Shown here piece by piece: positions 41,920-51,635 of a stretch of DNA of 64,000 bases. The notes under the pieces were generated by a model. That model was not told the DNA's origin. It made no database searches and saw only the letters and a list, made by a program, of their open reading frames with translations. The stretch's first letter is position 1. Every line of letters begins with the position of its first letter. The stretch is from the NCBI GenBank assembly GCA_051278195.1, contig JBNMQM010000015.1, positions 1 through 64,000 on the forward strand, read 5' to 3'. Origin of the DNA: JAHRVQ01 sp051278195. Lineage in GTDB: Bacteria; Pseudomonadota; Gammaproteobacteria; Pseudomonadales; Azotimanducaceae. Position numbers and translations under genes: made by a program.

Positions 41920-42720
41920 TTAACCCTTCAGCTTAGCGAGCGCGGGACCAAAGCCCTGTTCGCCCATCCAGAATTGAATTAGATTTTGTACACCGCGACT
42001 GGTGAGTGAAGCACCTGACAAGCCATCAATCTGATGACTGGCAGCAGAATTGGCGAGATCGACACTGCCTTTCATGACTGTCAGCGCAACGTTGCCATCA
42101 GCAGCATAAATTTCCTTACCTTCCCAGCTCGCTTTCCAAGCAGGGTTATCAACTTCACCGCCAAGTCCAGCTGTTTCCTGATGCTCATAAAAGGTAATGC
42201 CTGCAACCGTTTTGAGGTCACCATCAAGCGCGATAAAACCGTACAACGTCGACCAGAGACCATAACCATGAATCGGCAAGACCATACGGTCAATTTGGTT
42301 GTCAGTTTTGAGCAAATACGCCACGCTATAATTAGCTTGTCGGTTGATACCTGCGAGGTCTTCACTGTTATCCAAGCCACGACTGCCTTCAGGGTCTTTC
42401 GACGCTCTGCGTTGCTCATAGGTTCGTGGATCTATACCCAAAGCCTGTGCTTCGCTGGCGGTCAGAAGCTTACCTTGACGCAGGTCAACCAGGCGGATTT
42501 CGAACTGCTTAAATAACTCATCTATCTGACCATCCGCAGTTTTTCCTTTCTCAAAAAGGCCAGCGGCAATGAGAATATTCTTCGCCCGATCCAGATCTTT
42601 GTTCGCCTGCCTGGTTGGCTTTAGCGAAACAGCAACAGTGGATACAACAATCGCCGACACAAGACATAACGACAAGGCCACAATAACGATATTGGAAATT
42701 GAATCTTTGTTTTTAGCCAC
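41920..42720 (-). CDS. nqrC: Na+-NQR subunit C (covalent FMN)
   Basis: The product is 266 residues. It has one N-terminal membrane helix (IVIVALSLCLVSAIVVSTVAV) and a periplasmic FMN-binding domain. The covalent FMN attachment motif DGLSGASLTSRGV places the modified residue at Thr240. ApbE-type flavin transferase would be needed and must be encoded elsewhere. It overlaps the start of nqrB's stop region by 8 bp. Confidence 0.97.
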   Translation of the reverse strand: MAKNKDSISNIVIVALSLCLVSAIVVSTVAVSLKPTRQANKDLDRAKNILIAAGLFEKGKTADGQIDELFKQFEIRLVDLRQGKLLTASEAQALGIDPRTYEQRRASKDPEGSRGLDNSEDLAGINRQANYSVAYLLKTDNQIDRMVLPIHGYGLWSTLYGFIALDGDLKTVAGITFYEHQETAGLGGEVDNPAWKASWEGKEIYAADGNVALTVMKGSVDLANSAASHQIDGLSGASLTSRGVQNLIQFWMGEQGFGPALAKLKG

Positions 42721-43918
42721 GCGCGAGTCTCCTCTTCACATTAGCTCGCACCACACACCAGTCGATGAAGGGAGCGAACAGATTGGCGAATAATATGGCG
42801 AGCATTATGCCCTCGGGGAAGGCTGGGTTAACGACTCGAATCAGCACGGTCATGACGCCAATCATGCCGCCATACCACCACTTACCGGTGTTGGTCATTG
42901 AGGCAGAAACGGGATCGGTTGCCATATACATCATGCCGAAGGCAAATCCACCGAGCACCAGATGCCAGTACCATGGCATGCCAAACATCGGATTGGTCTC
43001 AGAGCTGACGAAATTGAAAAATGTCGACATCACGACCATGCCCAAAAAGACACCGGTAACGATTCGCCACGATGCGATCTTAGTAAACAATAATATCGCG
43101 CCACCGGTCAGAATCGCGATGGTAGAAGTTTCACCAACGGAACCTTGTAGGTTGCCAAAAAAGGCATCCATCCAGGTCATACCACTGGCATAAATACCTT
43201 CCATACCTTGCAGCGCGGCAACACCAAGCATCGTCGCGCCACTAAAACCATCTACGGCTGTCCAAACTGCATCGCCGGACATTTGTGCCGGGTAAGCGAA
43301 GTAAAGAAACGCTCTACCCGTCAGGGCCGGATTCAAGAAATTTTTACCGGTGCCGCCAAATATTTCCTTGCCGATGACCACACCAAAACTAATACCGAGT
43401 GCAACTTCCCACAAAGGCACAGTCGCCGGCATCGTCAGGGAGAACAAAACACTCGTGACGAAGAAGCCTTCATTAATCTCGTGACCGCGTTTGACGGCAA
43501 ATAGAACTTCCCAAAATGCGCCTGCGCAGAATGTAACGAAGTAAATTGGTACGTAAAAAACAGCGCCGTATATAAGGCAGTGCCACCAATTGGCCTGATC
43601 GTAGCCAGCAACCAACTCAAGAATTCCGCCGCGCCAACCGCCTAACGACTCAAGGCCCATTTGATCCATGGCACCAAGTGCGTTACTGCCGACGACGTAC
43701 ATACCCGCAAACATGGGTAGGAAAGCACACAGCCAAACTGTCGTCATAATTCGCTTAACTTCTACGGAGTCTCGAACATGAGAGGCCCCGGTTGTCACCT
43801 TACCTGGCGAGTAGAAAATGGTGTCGACCGCTTCGTAAACCGAATACCACTTTTCATACTTACCACCAGAATCAAAATCTGGCTCTATCTTGTCTAGAAA
43901 ACTTCTTAGCGCTTGCAT
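42713..43918 (-). CDS. nqrB: Na+-NQR subunit B (covalent FMN, membrane)
   Basis: The product is 401 residues with about ten membrane segments. The covalent FMN site VDGFSGATML puts the modified Thr at 229, and the nearby FGGTGKNFLNPALTGRAFL is family-typical. It carries riboflavin and the quinone-site region near the N-terminus (YEAVDTIFYSPGKVTTGASH). It follows nqrA by 5 bp and overlaps nqrC by 8 bp. Confidence 0.97.
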   Translation of the reverse strand: MQALRSFLDKIEPDFDSGGKYEKWYSVYEAVDTIFYSPGKVTTGASHVRDSVEVKRIMTTVWLCAFLPMFAGMYVVGSNALGAMDQMGLESLGGWRGGILELVAGYDQANWWHCLIYGAVFYVPIYFVTFCAGAFWEVLFAVKRGHEINEGFFVTSVLFSLTMPATVPLWEVALGISFGVVIGKEIFGGTGKNFLNPALTGRAFLYFAYPAQMSGDAVWTAVDGFSGATMLGVAALQGMEGIYASGMTWMDAFFGNLQGSVGETSTIAILTGGAILLFTKIASWRIVTGVFLGMVVMSTFFNFVSSETNPMFGMPWYWHLVLGGFAFGMMYMATDPVSASMTNTGKWWYGGMIGVMTVLIRVVNPAFPEGIMLAILFANLFAPFIDWCVVRANVKRRLARG

Positions 43919-43923
43919 GTGGC

Positions 43924-45252
43924 CTACCCCTCCGCCTCGATTCGCGACAGCATTTCTCTTAAATAAGGCCCGTATTCATACTTCCCGGTGCAGGCGAAGG
44001 TACAAAGTGCCAAGTCTTCTTCATCCAACTCTAAACAACCCAACTGGATAGCAGCATCAACATCGCCTACTAACAGCGATCGCAACAGTTGCGTGGGTAG
44101 AATATCGAGAGGCATCATTTCTTCATACGTTCCGAGGGGCACCATGGCTCTGTAACTGCCGCCGGTGCTCGTTGTGATCTTGAGGCCTGCTTTACCCAAC
44201 AGCGTCGAGGCGAATAGGCGTGTCAGTGAAAACTTGTTTGCACCGGGCTTAACAAAACCCATGAACTCACGCTGGGTGCCTTCTGAAAGTACTGATATTT
44301 GGTTGTGAAAGCGTCCGAGGTAAGCTGTTGTGCCAGCCGCCTTGCGACCATCTAGAACAGAACCCGATATGACTCGCTGCCCTACCGTTAAAATTTCGCC
44401 CGCTGTGATTTCATCAAGACAAGCACCGACGCACGTTCTCAATAGCCGGGGCCGGTTAACACCCGGGCCCGCTAGAGAAATTACTCGCTCAGAAAACAGC
44501 TTGCCTGTTTTGAATAAACCACCGATTGCGACAACATCCTGATAACCAATGGACCAGGCCTGTTTATCTTGGCTCACGGGTGCCAGGAAATGGATATGGG
44601 TGCCTGCCAAACCGGCTGGGTGTGGACCTGTAAAATCTTCACGCTGAGCCACATCGCTCGAAGGAAGGTCAACCCCTGCTGCACCACAAAGATAAACAGT
44701 ACCCGCGGTGAGCTTCTTGAGAACTGCGAGGCCTGCTTCAAATTCAGCTGCATGTTCGGCAATAAAGTGCTGGGGTTCTGGTGCAAGTGGACGAGTATCA
44801 ATGGCCGTAACAAATATGTGTAACGGGGTGGCATCAACTGCAGGCGTTCTACCATAGGGCCGTGTCTTGAAAGCAATCCACTCACCCGATTCGATCAGCG
44901 TGGACACCAGCTCATCACGACTCGCACTTCCTGGGTCCTTAACCGCAAACTCCGTCTCGGCATCGCCACTCACTTCAATCACGACGGATTCGAATACACG
45001 CTTTTTGCCGCGATTCACCGCGACGACTTTGCCAGCAGCAGGCGCGGTATAACGGACACCTTCATTCTTTTTGTCGGTAAATAGCAATTGCCCTTTGGCA
45101 ACTGTATCGCCCTCGGCAACCTCCATTGTCGGCTTCATGCCTGGATAGTCGTCACCCACAACCGCAACCCGTGTTACCGGGGCTGCAGAATCGATTTCCT
45201 GAACCGGTTTGCCGGCAATCGGTAAATCCAAACCCTTTTTAATTTTGATCAT
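43924..45252 (-). CDS. nqrA: Na+-NQR subunit A
   Basis: The product is 442 residues from the ATG at 45252, with TAGGGA upstream; the 20-residue longer frame is rejected because the family starts MIKIKKGLDLPI. Conserved segments include VAEGDTVAKGQLLF (biotinyl-like fold), FKTRPYGRTPAVDATP and FACTGKYEYG. It is the peripheral cytoplasmic subunit and the first gene of nqrABCDEF. The 294-bp upstream region should hold the operon promoter. Confidence 0.97.
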   Translation of the reverse strand: MIKIKKGLDLPIAGKPVQEIDSAAPVTRVAVVGDDYPGMKPTMEVAEGDTVAKGQLLFTDKKNEGVRYTAPAAGKVVAVNRGKKRVFESVVIEVSGDAETEFAVKDPGSASRDELVSTLIESGEWIAFKTRPYGRTPAVDATPLHIFVTAIDTRPLAPEPQHFIAEHAAEFEAGLAVLKKLTAGTVYLCGAAGVDLPSSDVAQREDFTGPHPAGLAGTHIHFLAPVSQDKQAWSIGYQDVVAIGGLFKTGKLFSERVISLAGPGVNRPRLLRTCVGACLDEITAGEILTVGQRVISGSVLDGRKAAGTTAYLGRFHNQISVLSEGTQREFMGFVKPGANKFSLTRLFASTLLGKAGLKITTSTGGSYRAMVPLGTYEEMMPLDILPTQLLRSLLVGDVDAAIQLGCLELDEEDLALCTFACTGKYEYGPYLREMLSRIEAEG

Positions 45253-45362
45253 TGATTCCCTAACACCAGCGAGCGGGGCGCCGGCCCAAAATGAATACGC
45301 CTTACGGGGCAAATCATAAGTGTAGATCGCGAAAGCGAATATTGCGGAAAATTGATCACAAT

Positions 45363-45378
45363 GACGCCTTTCGGCGTC
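45363..45378 (-). repeat. GAAA-tetraloop hairpin upstream of nqrA
   Basis: On the minus strand GACGCC-GAAA-GGCGTC is a perfect 6-bp stem with a GNRA loop, 111 bp before the nqrA start. There is no T tract, so it is not a terminator. It may be part of the nqr leader RNA or an operator. Confidence 0.45.
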
Positions 45379-45487
45379 CTCTGAACAACCAGTTACATCA
45401 ATTACGAAGCAAATCCGTAATAACTGTATGCGCTAACAACGATACAAAAAATCGCGGCTAATTATAAAATGCTGAGGCTGATTAATC

Positions 45488-45523
45488 CACTCCAAAGGCA
45501 GATATATCCTACCTTTGGAGAGA
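45488..45523. repeat. Inverted repeat downstream of the GAPDH gene
   Basis: CTCCAAAGG and CCTTTGGAG (9-bp arms, 13-nt spacer) lie just past the stop of the minus-strand GAPDH gene. The sequence that follows on that strand has no clear T run, so a terminator role is only possible. Confidence 0.4.
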
Positions 45524-45546
45524 ATTAATTCTGATGGAGCAGTACT

Positions 45547-47025
45547 TTAGCTTCCGATTGGTGCGTCTCCACTGTCGGGCTCGGATGGTACCGATGGATA
45601 TTTAATACCCGCCATTTTTTGCGCTACTCGGACCACCTGACAGGTATAGCCGAACTCATTGTCGTACCAGACGTACAATACAACATTGTTACCATTGACA
45701 ATTGTGACCGCGGAATCCACGACACCGGCGTGTCGATCGCCGATAAAGTCAGACGATACGACTTCATCCGAAACTGAGTAGCCAACCTGGCGCTGCATGG
45801 TCGAATGTAAAGAGATATCGCGAAGAAAATCATTCACCTCATCCCGGGTGGTGTCATTTTCAAGCGTCAAATTCAGAATCGCCATAGACACATTGGCCAC
45901 TGGCACCCGAATTGAGTTGCCCGACAATTTACCCTTCAGCTCGGGCAGCAACTTACCCACAGAACTCGTCGCATTTGATTCAGTTAACACCATATTAAGC
46001 GGTGCACTGCGACCTCGACGGGTCTTGGGATGAATATTGTCATGTAGGTTCTGGTCGTCGGTGTAGGCGTGAACCGTCTCCATATGCCCTCTGACGATGC
46101 CGAACTTATCTTGGATAGATTTTAGGACCGGCACAATCGCGTTGGTGGTGCATGAAGCTGCTGCAATAATCTTATCTTCTGGAACAATAATGCCCGAATT
46201 AACACCCGCGACAATATTCTTAATATCGCCCTTACCTGATGTTGTGAGCAGCACTTTTGCAGCACCTTTGGCCTTGAGGTGCTGAGATAAGCCCTCCTCG
46301 TCGCGCCAAACACCAGAACTATCGATCACCAATGCATTGTTGATGCCGTACTCGGTGTAATCGATGCTGGCAGGATCGCTCGAATAGATAAACTTGATGG
46401 CATTGCCGTTGCAAACCAGCACCATGTTGTCTTCGTCGACCCGAATAGTGCCTTTGAAATTCCCATGAATGGAGTCGCGTCGCAGCAAACTCGCGCGACG
46501 GTTCAAATCGAGCACAGGGTCCTTAGGTGGCCTGAGGACAACGGCGCGCTGAACCAGATTATGCCCACCGCCGGTTTTTTCCACCAACAATCGAGTGGCC
46601 AATCGGCCGATACGGCCAAAACCGTATACGACAACGTCCCTGGGCTCATGCATAACCGTATCGACACCAAGAATCGCCTCACAATCGCGCTTAACGTAAG
46701 CCTCCATACTGAGGCCGTTGTTGTCCGCCATGAAGTTTGAAGTCAGTTTACCAATATCGATATGAGCGGGGCCCAAGTCCAGCCTGGACAAGATTTCCAT
46801 AATCGGATGTGTTTCAAACTCTGACATCTCATTATTTTCGATCTGTCGCACAAATCGATGCGCTTTCATTAGCTCGATAACAGACGTGTTGTAAAGGGGA
46901 ACGCCATGGATATACATCGCGACATTGCGACGGTACAAACCGCCTATGATTGGGATCATCGCTTCAGCCAGTGCTTCACGTTCTTTCCAATCAGCGAAAA
47001 CGCCTTCAAGACCAGGTCGGGCCAC
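45547..47025 (-). CDS. Glyceraldehyde-3-phosphate dehydrogenase, long form with N-terminal extension
   Basis: The product is 492 residues. The GAPDH part (about 127-480) has the Rossmann start VVVYGFGRIGRLATRLL, catalytic Cys292 in AAASCTTNAIV, and the C-terminal WYDNEFGYTCQVVR. The first roughly 125 residues (WKEREALAEAMIPIIGGLYR, IHGVPLYNTSVIELMKAHRF) are absent from glycolytic GAPDH of about 335 residues. The same extended form is known in Pseudomonas near mfd. A gluconeogenic or alternative-cofactor role is possible but not shown. The start is GTG with a strong AAAGGAG six bases upstream. Confidence 0.93.
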   Translation of the reverse strand: MARPGLEGVFADWKEREALAEAMIPIIGGLYRRNVAMYIHGVPLYNTSVIELMKAHRFVRQIENNEMSEFETHPIMEILSRLDLGPAHIDIGKLTSNFMADNNGLSMEAYVKRDCEAILGVDTVMHEPRDVVVYGFGRIGRLATRLLVEKTGGGHNLVQRAVVLRPPKDPVLDLNRRASLLRRDSIHGNFKGTIRVDEDNMVLVCNGNAIKFIYSSDPASIDYTEYGINNALVIDSSGVWRDEEGLSQHLKAKGAAKVLLTTSGKGDIKNIVAGVNSGIIVPEDKIIAAASCTTNAIVPVLKSIQDKFGIVRGHMETVHAYTDDQNLHDNIHPKTRRGRSAPLNMVLTESNATSSVGKLLPELKGKLSGNSIRVPVANVSMAILNLTLENDTTRDEVNDFLRDISLHSTMQRQVGYSVSDEVVSSDFIGDRHAGVVDSAVTIVNGNNVVLYVWYDNEFGYTCQVVRVAQKMAGIKYPSVPSEPDSGDAPIGS

Positions 47026-47031
47026 GAAAAA

Positions 47032-47038
47032 CTCCTTT
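47032..47038 (-). promoter_or_regulatory. Ribosome binding site fixing the GTG start of the GAPDH gene
   Basis: AAAGGAG lies 6 nt before the GTG (minus strand). No ATG nearby has a comparable site. Confidence 0.8.
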
Positions 47039-47151
47039 AAAATTCAGAGGATTAATGGGGAAACCGATAAATTTCCCTTCAATTTTGCGCGTATTATCGA
47101 GACTTGCCACCATCAACGCAAGACAGAAAAACGCTTTGTAAGCGGAGGTTG

Positions 47152-48099
47152 CTACCGCTTGTCCAGAATCAAAGTATTGTTGTTTTGATCAATCCTAAAG
47201 TCGTAGTGGCGCAGGAAATTCATTCCCAGTAAACCCACCACGTCTCCGGGCATCGACAGTGGCAGCGCGCCTACTGGTAGCTCCGCAATCTGAGCACTGC
47301 CGAGGCTGACCAGACCGAGTGTCACGACAGGTGCAGACACGACCCCATTCGCGGTGACGAAGTACTGCCGCTCAACATCAAGACTGTAGCCAGACATCTG
47401 CAAAACCCCGGCGTCAATGGCCGTCATGGCGGCACCCGTATCTACCAACAATTTGACGGGGTAACGATTGTCAATCATCGCCTCAACAATGAACTGGCCG
47501 TCACGCCCAGTCAGCGGCAACGTCTCTAGCGCGATATCAGCTGCTACATTGCGCTCAACCTGAGTCATCAGTTCCCGCGCCTCCGCACCATATCGCTCGT
47601 GATTACTAATCTGCGCCAGCGGTGCGAGGGCAGCGTCACCATTGCCCATTTGAATGCGCAACTTACCTAGCTGAAGCTGATACTCGGCGAACTGCGGTAG
47701 CGAGAGTGTGAGTTGCTCATAAAAGGCGTCTACCTCTTGAAACTGATTAATCTCAATCAATGCGCGGGTATAGGCATCGACAAATTGGGCCAGGAGCCGC
47801 CTAAACTCGTCCTGCTCCAATGGTGTGATGGCAACAAAGGATGCTTCCAATAATAATTCGAAGGCTCGCTCATAGCGATCATCATCAATGTACATTGATA
47901 TTTGCGAGCGCAATTCATGGAATGGTGACAAGCTTTTTGACGGCGCGACGGATAATCGAGTATCGGTCAATGGGGTTTCCGTCAAGACCGGTGATCGAAC
48001 TGAAACGATAATAGGTGCTACTCGCCAAGCATGGAGATACCAGCCCAAGACCAGACCGATAGTAAACACCACAACCACCCAAAATAGTCGGATATTCAA
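47152..48099 (-). CDS. Membrane-anchored retropepsin-like aspartic protease with TPR-like middle
   Basis: The product is 315 residues. It has an N-terminal signal anchor (WVVVVFTIGLVLGWYLHAW), a helical, TPR-like middle (about 65-190; YERAFELLLEASF, QVDAFYEQLTLSLP) and a C-terminal clan AA aspartic protease domain. The active-site motif LLVDTGAAMT has Asp220, and LLGMNFLRHYDF marks the flap and end of the family. Such single-domain bacterial proteases probably act as dimers in the periplasm. The only possible upstream start is a TTG (an in-frame stop lies just before), and the Shine-Dalgarno is weak. It is divergent from mfd. Confidence 0.85.
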   Translation of the reverse strand: MNIRLFWVVVVFTIGLVLGWYLHAWRVAPIIVSVRSPVLTETPLTDTRLSVAPSKSLSPFHELRSQISMYIDDDRYERAFELLLEASFVAITPLEQDEFRRLLAQFVDAYTRALIEINQFQEVDAFYEQLTLSLPQFAEYQLQLGKLRIQMGNGDAALAPLAQISNHERYGAEARELMTQVERNVAADIALETLPLTGRDGQFIVEAMIDNRYPVKLLVDTGAAMTAIDAGVLQMSGYSLDVERQYFVTANGVVSAPVVTLGLVSLGSAQIAELPVGALPLSMPGDVVGLLGMNFLRHYDFRIDQNNNTLILDKR

Positions 48100-48176
48100 C
48101 CGAGTAACCGCACTTGTTTAATTCCCATGATTAAGTAACCTTCCTATCCCTTCTCAGCCCCATTTAAGGACCGTCA

Positions 48177-51100
48177 ATGACCAACACCTTACCATTGGGT
48201 GTTTATCAGATTCCAGATGCACCTGGTAACCGTAGACACTGGGGCAACCTAGATCAGGCAGCTTTGAGCCTCGCCGTGGCCGATGCCATTCGGGCCGAGA
48301 AAGGCTTCACCATGCTTGTGGTTCGAGATACCCAGACCGCTGAAAGTGTCAGCCATGAACTCCAATTTTTTTTACCAGAGTCTGTGCCGGTAATGCTGTT
48401 TCCCGATTGGGAAACACTGATCTACGATAGCTTTTCACCGCACCAAGATATCGTCTCTGATCGCCTGGCCATTCTGAATGAACTGCCGCTCCAGAAAAAG
48501 GGTGTTCTTGTCGTGCCGGCAACCACTTTGATGCAAAAGCTCGCGCCCCGCTCTTTTACCCTGGGCAGCAGCTTTGTACTCGACAAGGGTCAGAAATTTG
48601 ATATAGAGGCAATGCGCAAAAAGCTTACCGCGTCGGCTTACCGATGTGTCGATACTGTTTTCGAGCATGGCGAGTTTGCAGTGCGTGGTTCTATTATGGA
48701 TATATTCCCGATGGGGGTTGATCATCCATTTCGACTAGATTTGTTCGACGATGAAATCGAATCTATTCGAGTTTTTGATCCAGAAACCCAGCGTTCGATT
48801 GAGCAGGTTGAATCGATCCGATTGTTATCAGCTCGCGAGTTCCCATTAACCGATGACGCTATTAACCGATTTCAAGATCGTTGGCACCAACACTTTCAGG
48901 GTAGTCCGCGCGCATGCCAAGTTTATCAGGACGTATCCCAGGGACTTTCGCCACCAGGAATCGAATACTATTTACCACTATTTTTCGAAGAATTAGAAAC
49001 ACTTTTCGACTATTTACCCGAAGACACGTTGATCTTAACTGCTGAAATCGACAACGCTGTAACAGAAAGCTGGCAAAGTGCAGAGTCAAGATACGAGAAC
49101 CTTCGTTATGACATTCAGCGCCCCATAGTCGCGCCGTCAGAGTTCCTCCTACCATTGGATGAAATATTTTTAAGCTGCAATCTTCGCCGACGGGGCTTAT
49201 TGGAATCGACCGAAGGCAAAGGTGACAACTTCCCCTTTAGACCACTACCAGAACTCACAGTTAATGATCGACTACAGAATCCGCTGACCAATCTGACCAA
49301 TTTTTTGGGCGCAGAGTCGGCCCGCCTTGTGATCGTCGCCGAGTCAAACGGACGTCGCGAGGTCGTGGACGAACTGCTGCGTAAACACAATATTGAACCG
49401 GAGTATCAGGACTCTTGGACCGCAGCACTGAACAGCGATGCTCGTATCGTTGTGACCGTTAGCCCCCTTGAACGAGGCTTTTACCTGCCCGGCTCTATGC
49501 TATTTGTGACTGAGCAACAACTGTTTGGCGAACACGTGCTGCAACAGCGCCGACGCGCAAAACAAAAGGACAATGTTGCTGAACTGGTCATCAAGAGCCT
49601 GACTGAACTCAATATTGGCTCACCCGTTGTTCATATTGATCACGGCGTTGGCCGGTATCTAGGTCTTGAAACACTGCATATAGATGGCCAACAAACTGAG
49701 TTTTTGACTTTAGGCTATGACGACGAAGCCAAACTATACGTACCCGTTTCTTCGCTTCACCTAATCTCTCGCTACGCTGGAACAGATGAAACAAAGGCAC
49801 CATTACATCGACTTGGTAGCGAAATCTGGGAGAAGGCAAAACGCAAAGCCGCGGAGCAGGTTCGCGACGTCGCGGCGGAACTACTCAACATATATGCACG
49901 TCGCGAAGCCAAATCGGGTTTTGCCTTCCCTGAACCGGATGAGGCCTACTATAAATTTGCCGCCGCGTTTCCTTTCGAAGAAACACCGGATCAACAGAAT
50001 GCAATCGAGCGAGTCATTAGCGACATGACTCGGCATAGAGCAATGGACCATCTTGTCTGTGGTGATGTTGGCTTTGGTAAAACGGAAGTTGCGATGCGGG
50101 CAGCTTTCCTCGCCGTACATGCGGGTAAACAAGTCGCCGTCCTAGTACCGACAACCCTACTGGCACAACAGCATGTGGAAACCTTTAAGGATCGCTTTGC
50201 TGATCTGCCTGTGAACGTGGATTCCATATCTCGCTTCAGAACGAAAAAGGAACAGACCCAGGTAATCGAGAAATTGGCTGCTGGCACCGTCGATATCGTC
50301 ATAGGTACCCACGCCTTGATCCAAGATGGCATCACATTCAAGGATCTTGGTTTACTCGTTATCGATGAAGAACACCGTTTTGGAGTACGCCAAAAAGAAA
50401 AGCTGAAGTCGATGCGAGCCGAGGTGGACATTTTGACCATGACAGCGACGCCAATCCCGCGCACATTGAATATGGCAATGTCTGGCATGCGTGATCTCAC
50501 TATTATTGCAACACCACCGGCGAAACGCCTGTCGATCAAAACCTTTGTCAGACAAAGAACTGACGGCCTAGTCAAAGAAGCAATCCAGCGCGAACTTAAT
50601 CGAGGCGGCCAGGTTTACTACCTACACAATGAAGTGAAAACGATCGAGAACACTGCAGAGAAAATACGCGAAATTGTACCAAACGCTCGGGTCGCCATAG
50701 GGCATGGGCAAATGCGTGAACGCGAACTCGAACAAGTGATGTCAGACTTTTATCACAAGCGTGCCAACGTGTTGGTTTGCTCTACCATTATTGAGACTGG
50801 CATCGACGTGCCTAACGCGAACACTATTATCATGGACCGCGCAGACAAGTTTGGACTGGCGCAGATGCATCAGTTACGGGGCCGTGTCGGTCGATCTCAT
50901 CACCAAGCATATGCCTACTTGTTGACACCACACCCCAAAGCCATCAGCGCCGATGCTAGCAAACGTTTGGACGCCATCAGTGAAGCAGAAGATCTGGGGG
51001 CGGGCTTTATTCTCGCCAGCCATGACCTCGAAATTCGCGGTGCCGGCGAACTACTCGGTGATGAACAAACCGGTAATATGCAAACCATTGGCTACTCACT

Positions 51101-51635
51101 CTTTATGGAAATGCTGGATCGTGCCGTCAAAGCGATCAAGGATGGCAAAACACCGAATCTCGACCGACCTCTGGATGACGGTACAGAAGTCAATCTCCGC
51201 TTACCCGCGTTGATTCCTGAAAGCTACCTCCCAGACGTTCATGGCCGACTGGTACTGTATAAGCGCATATCGAATGCAAAGAACTCTGAAGAGCTGAGAG
51301 AACTTCAGGTTGAAATGATTGACCGTTTCGGCCTATTGCCTGAATCAACCAAGACCCTTTTTCGGATCACCGAGCTTAAGCTGCGAGCTGAGTCTCTCGG
51401 TATCAAAAAAGTTGATGTTGGGGACAAGATTGGACGCTTTGAATTTGGTCAAGACACACCCATCGATCCGTTTAGCATCGTGCAACTCGTACAATCAGAA
51501 CCCCATCGCTATCGTCTTCCCACTGCAAATCAATTGTCGTTTGAGGAAGTCATGGAAAAACCCGAGACAAGATTCACCAAAGTCGAAAGGCTATTGGAAA
51601 GACTGGAGGAGAAAGTACTTGGCAACGCCAGCTAA
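48177..51635 (+). CDS. mfd: Transcription-repair coupling factor Mfd
   Basis: The product is 1152 residues, the usual family length. It has a UvrB-homologous N-terminus (about 1-350), an RNA-polymerase-interacting domain (about 480-560; VHIDHGVGRYLGLETL), a helicase core with Walker A GDVGFGKTEVAMRAAF and DEEHRFG, motif VI with QLRGRVGRSHHQAYAYLL, and a C-terminal TRCF domain (LPALIPESYLPDVHGRL). It removes stalled RNA polymerase and recruits UvrA. The ATG has AAGGA 7 nt upstream. Its last 17 bp overlap csiV. Confidence 0.98.
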   Translation: MTNTLPLGVYQIPDAPGNRRHWGNLDQAALSLAVADAIRAEKGFTMLVVRDTQTAESVSHELQFFLPESVPVMLFPDWETLIYDSFSPHQDIVSDRLAILNELPLQKKGVLVVPATTLMQKLAPRSFTLGSSFVLDKGQKFDIEAMRKKLTASAYRCVDTVFEHGEFAVRGSIMDIFPMGVDHPFRLDLFDDEIESIRVFDPETQRSIEQVESIRLLSAREFPLTDDAINRFQDRWHQHFQGSPRACQVYQDVSQGLSPPGIEYYLPLFFEELETLFDYLPEDTLILTAEIDNAVTESWQSAESRYENLRYDIQRPIVAPSEFLLPLDEIFLSCNLRRRGLLESTEGKGDNFPFRPLPELTVNDRLQNPLTNLTNFLGAESARLVIVAESNGRREVVDELLRKHNIEPEYQDSWTAALNSDARIVVTVSPLERGFYLPGSMLFVTEQQLFGEHVLQQRRRAKQKDNVAELVIKSLTELNIGSPVVHIDHGVGRYLGLETLHIDGQQTEFLTLGYDDEAKLYVPVSSLHLISRYAGTDETKAPLHRLGSEIWEKAKRKAAEQVRDVAAELLNIYARREAKSGFAFPEPDEAYYKFAAAFPFEETPDQQNAIERVISDMTRHRAMDHLVCGDVGFGKTEVAMRAAFLAVHAGKQVAVLVPTTLLAQQHVETFKDRFADLPVNVDSISRFRTKKEQTQVIEKLAAGTVDIVIGTHALIQDGITFKDLGLLVIDEEHRFGVRQKEKLKSMRAEVDILTMTATPIPRTLNMAMSGMRDLTIIATPPAKRLSIKTFVRQRTDGLVKEAIQRELNRGGQVYYLHNEVKTIENTAEKIREIVPNARVAIGHGQMRERELEQVMSDFYHKRANVLVCSTIIETGIDVPNANTIIMDRADKFGLAQMHQLRGRVGRSHHQAYAYLLTPHPKAISADASKRLDAISEAEDLGAGFILASHDLEIRGAGELLGDEQTGNMQTIGYSLFMEMLDRAVKAIKDGKTPNLDRPLDDGTEVNLRLPALIPESYLPDVHGRLVLYKRISNAKNSEELRELQVEMIDRFGLLPESTKTLFRITELKLRAESLGIKKVDVGDKIGRFEFGQDTPIDPFSIVQLVQSEPHRYRLPTANQLSFEEVMEKPETRFTKVERLLERLEEKVLGNAS
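51605..51611 (+). promoter_or_regulatory. Ribosome binding site for csiV inside the end of mfd
   Basis: GGAGGAG lies 7 nt before a TTG (51619). It is the strongest Shine-Dalgarno nearby and fixes the csiV start, which would otherwise be hidden in a much longer frame overlapping mfd. Confidence 0.8.

Noticed and set aside
49991..50575. 194-residue minus-strand frame inside mfd
   Set aside because: It is fully inside the conserved helicase core of mfd, so it is an antisense shadow.
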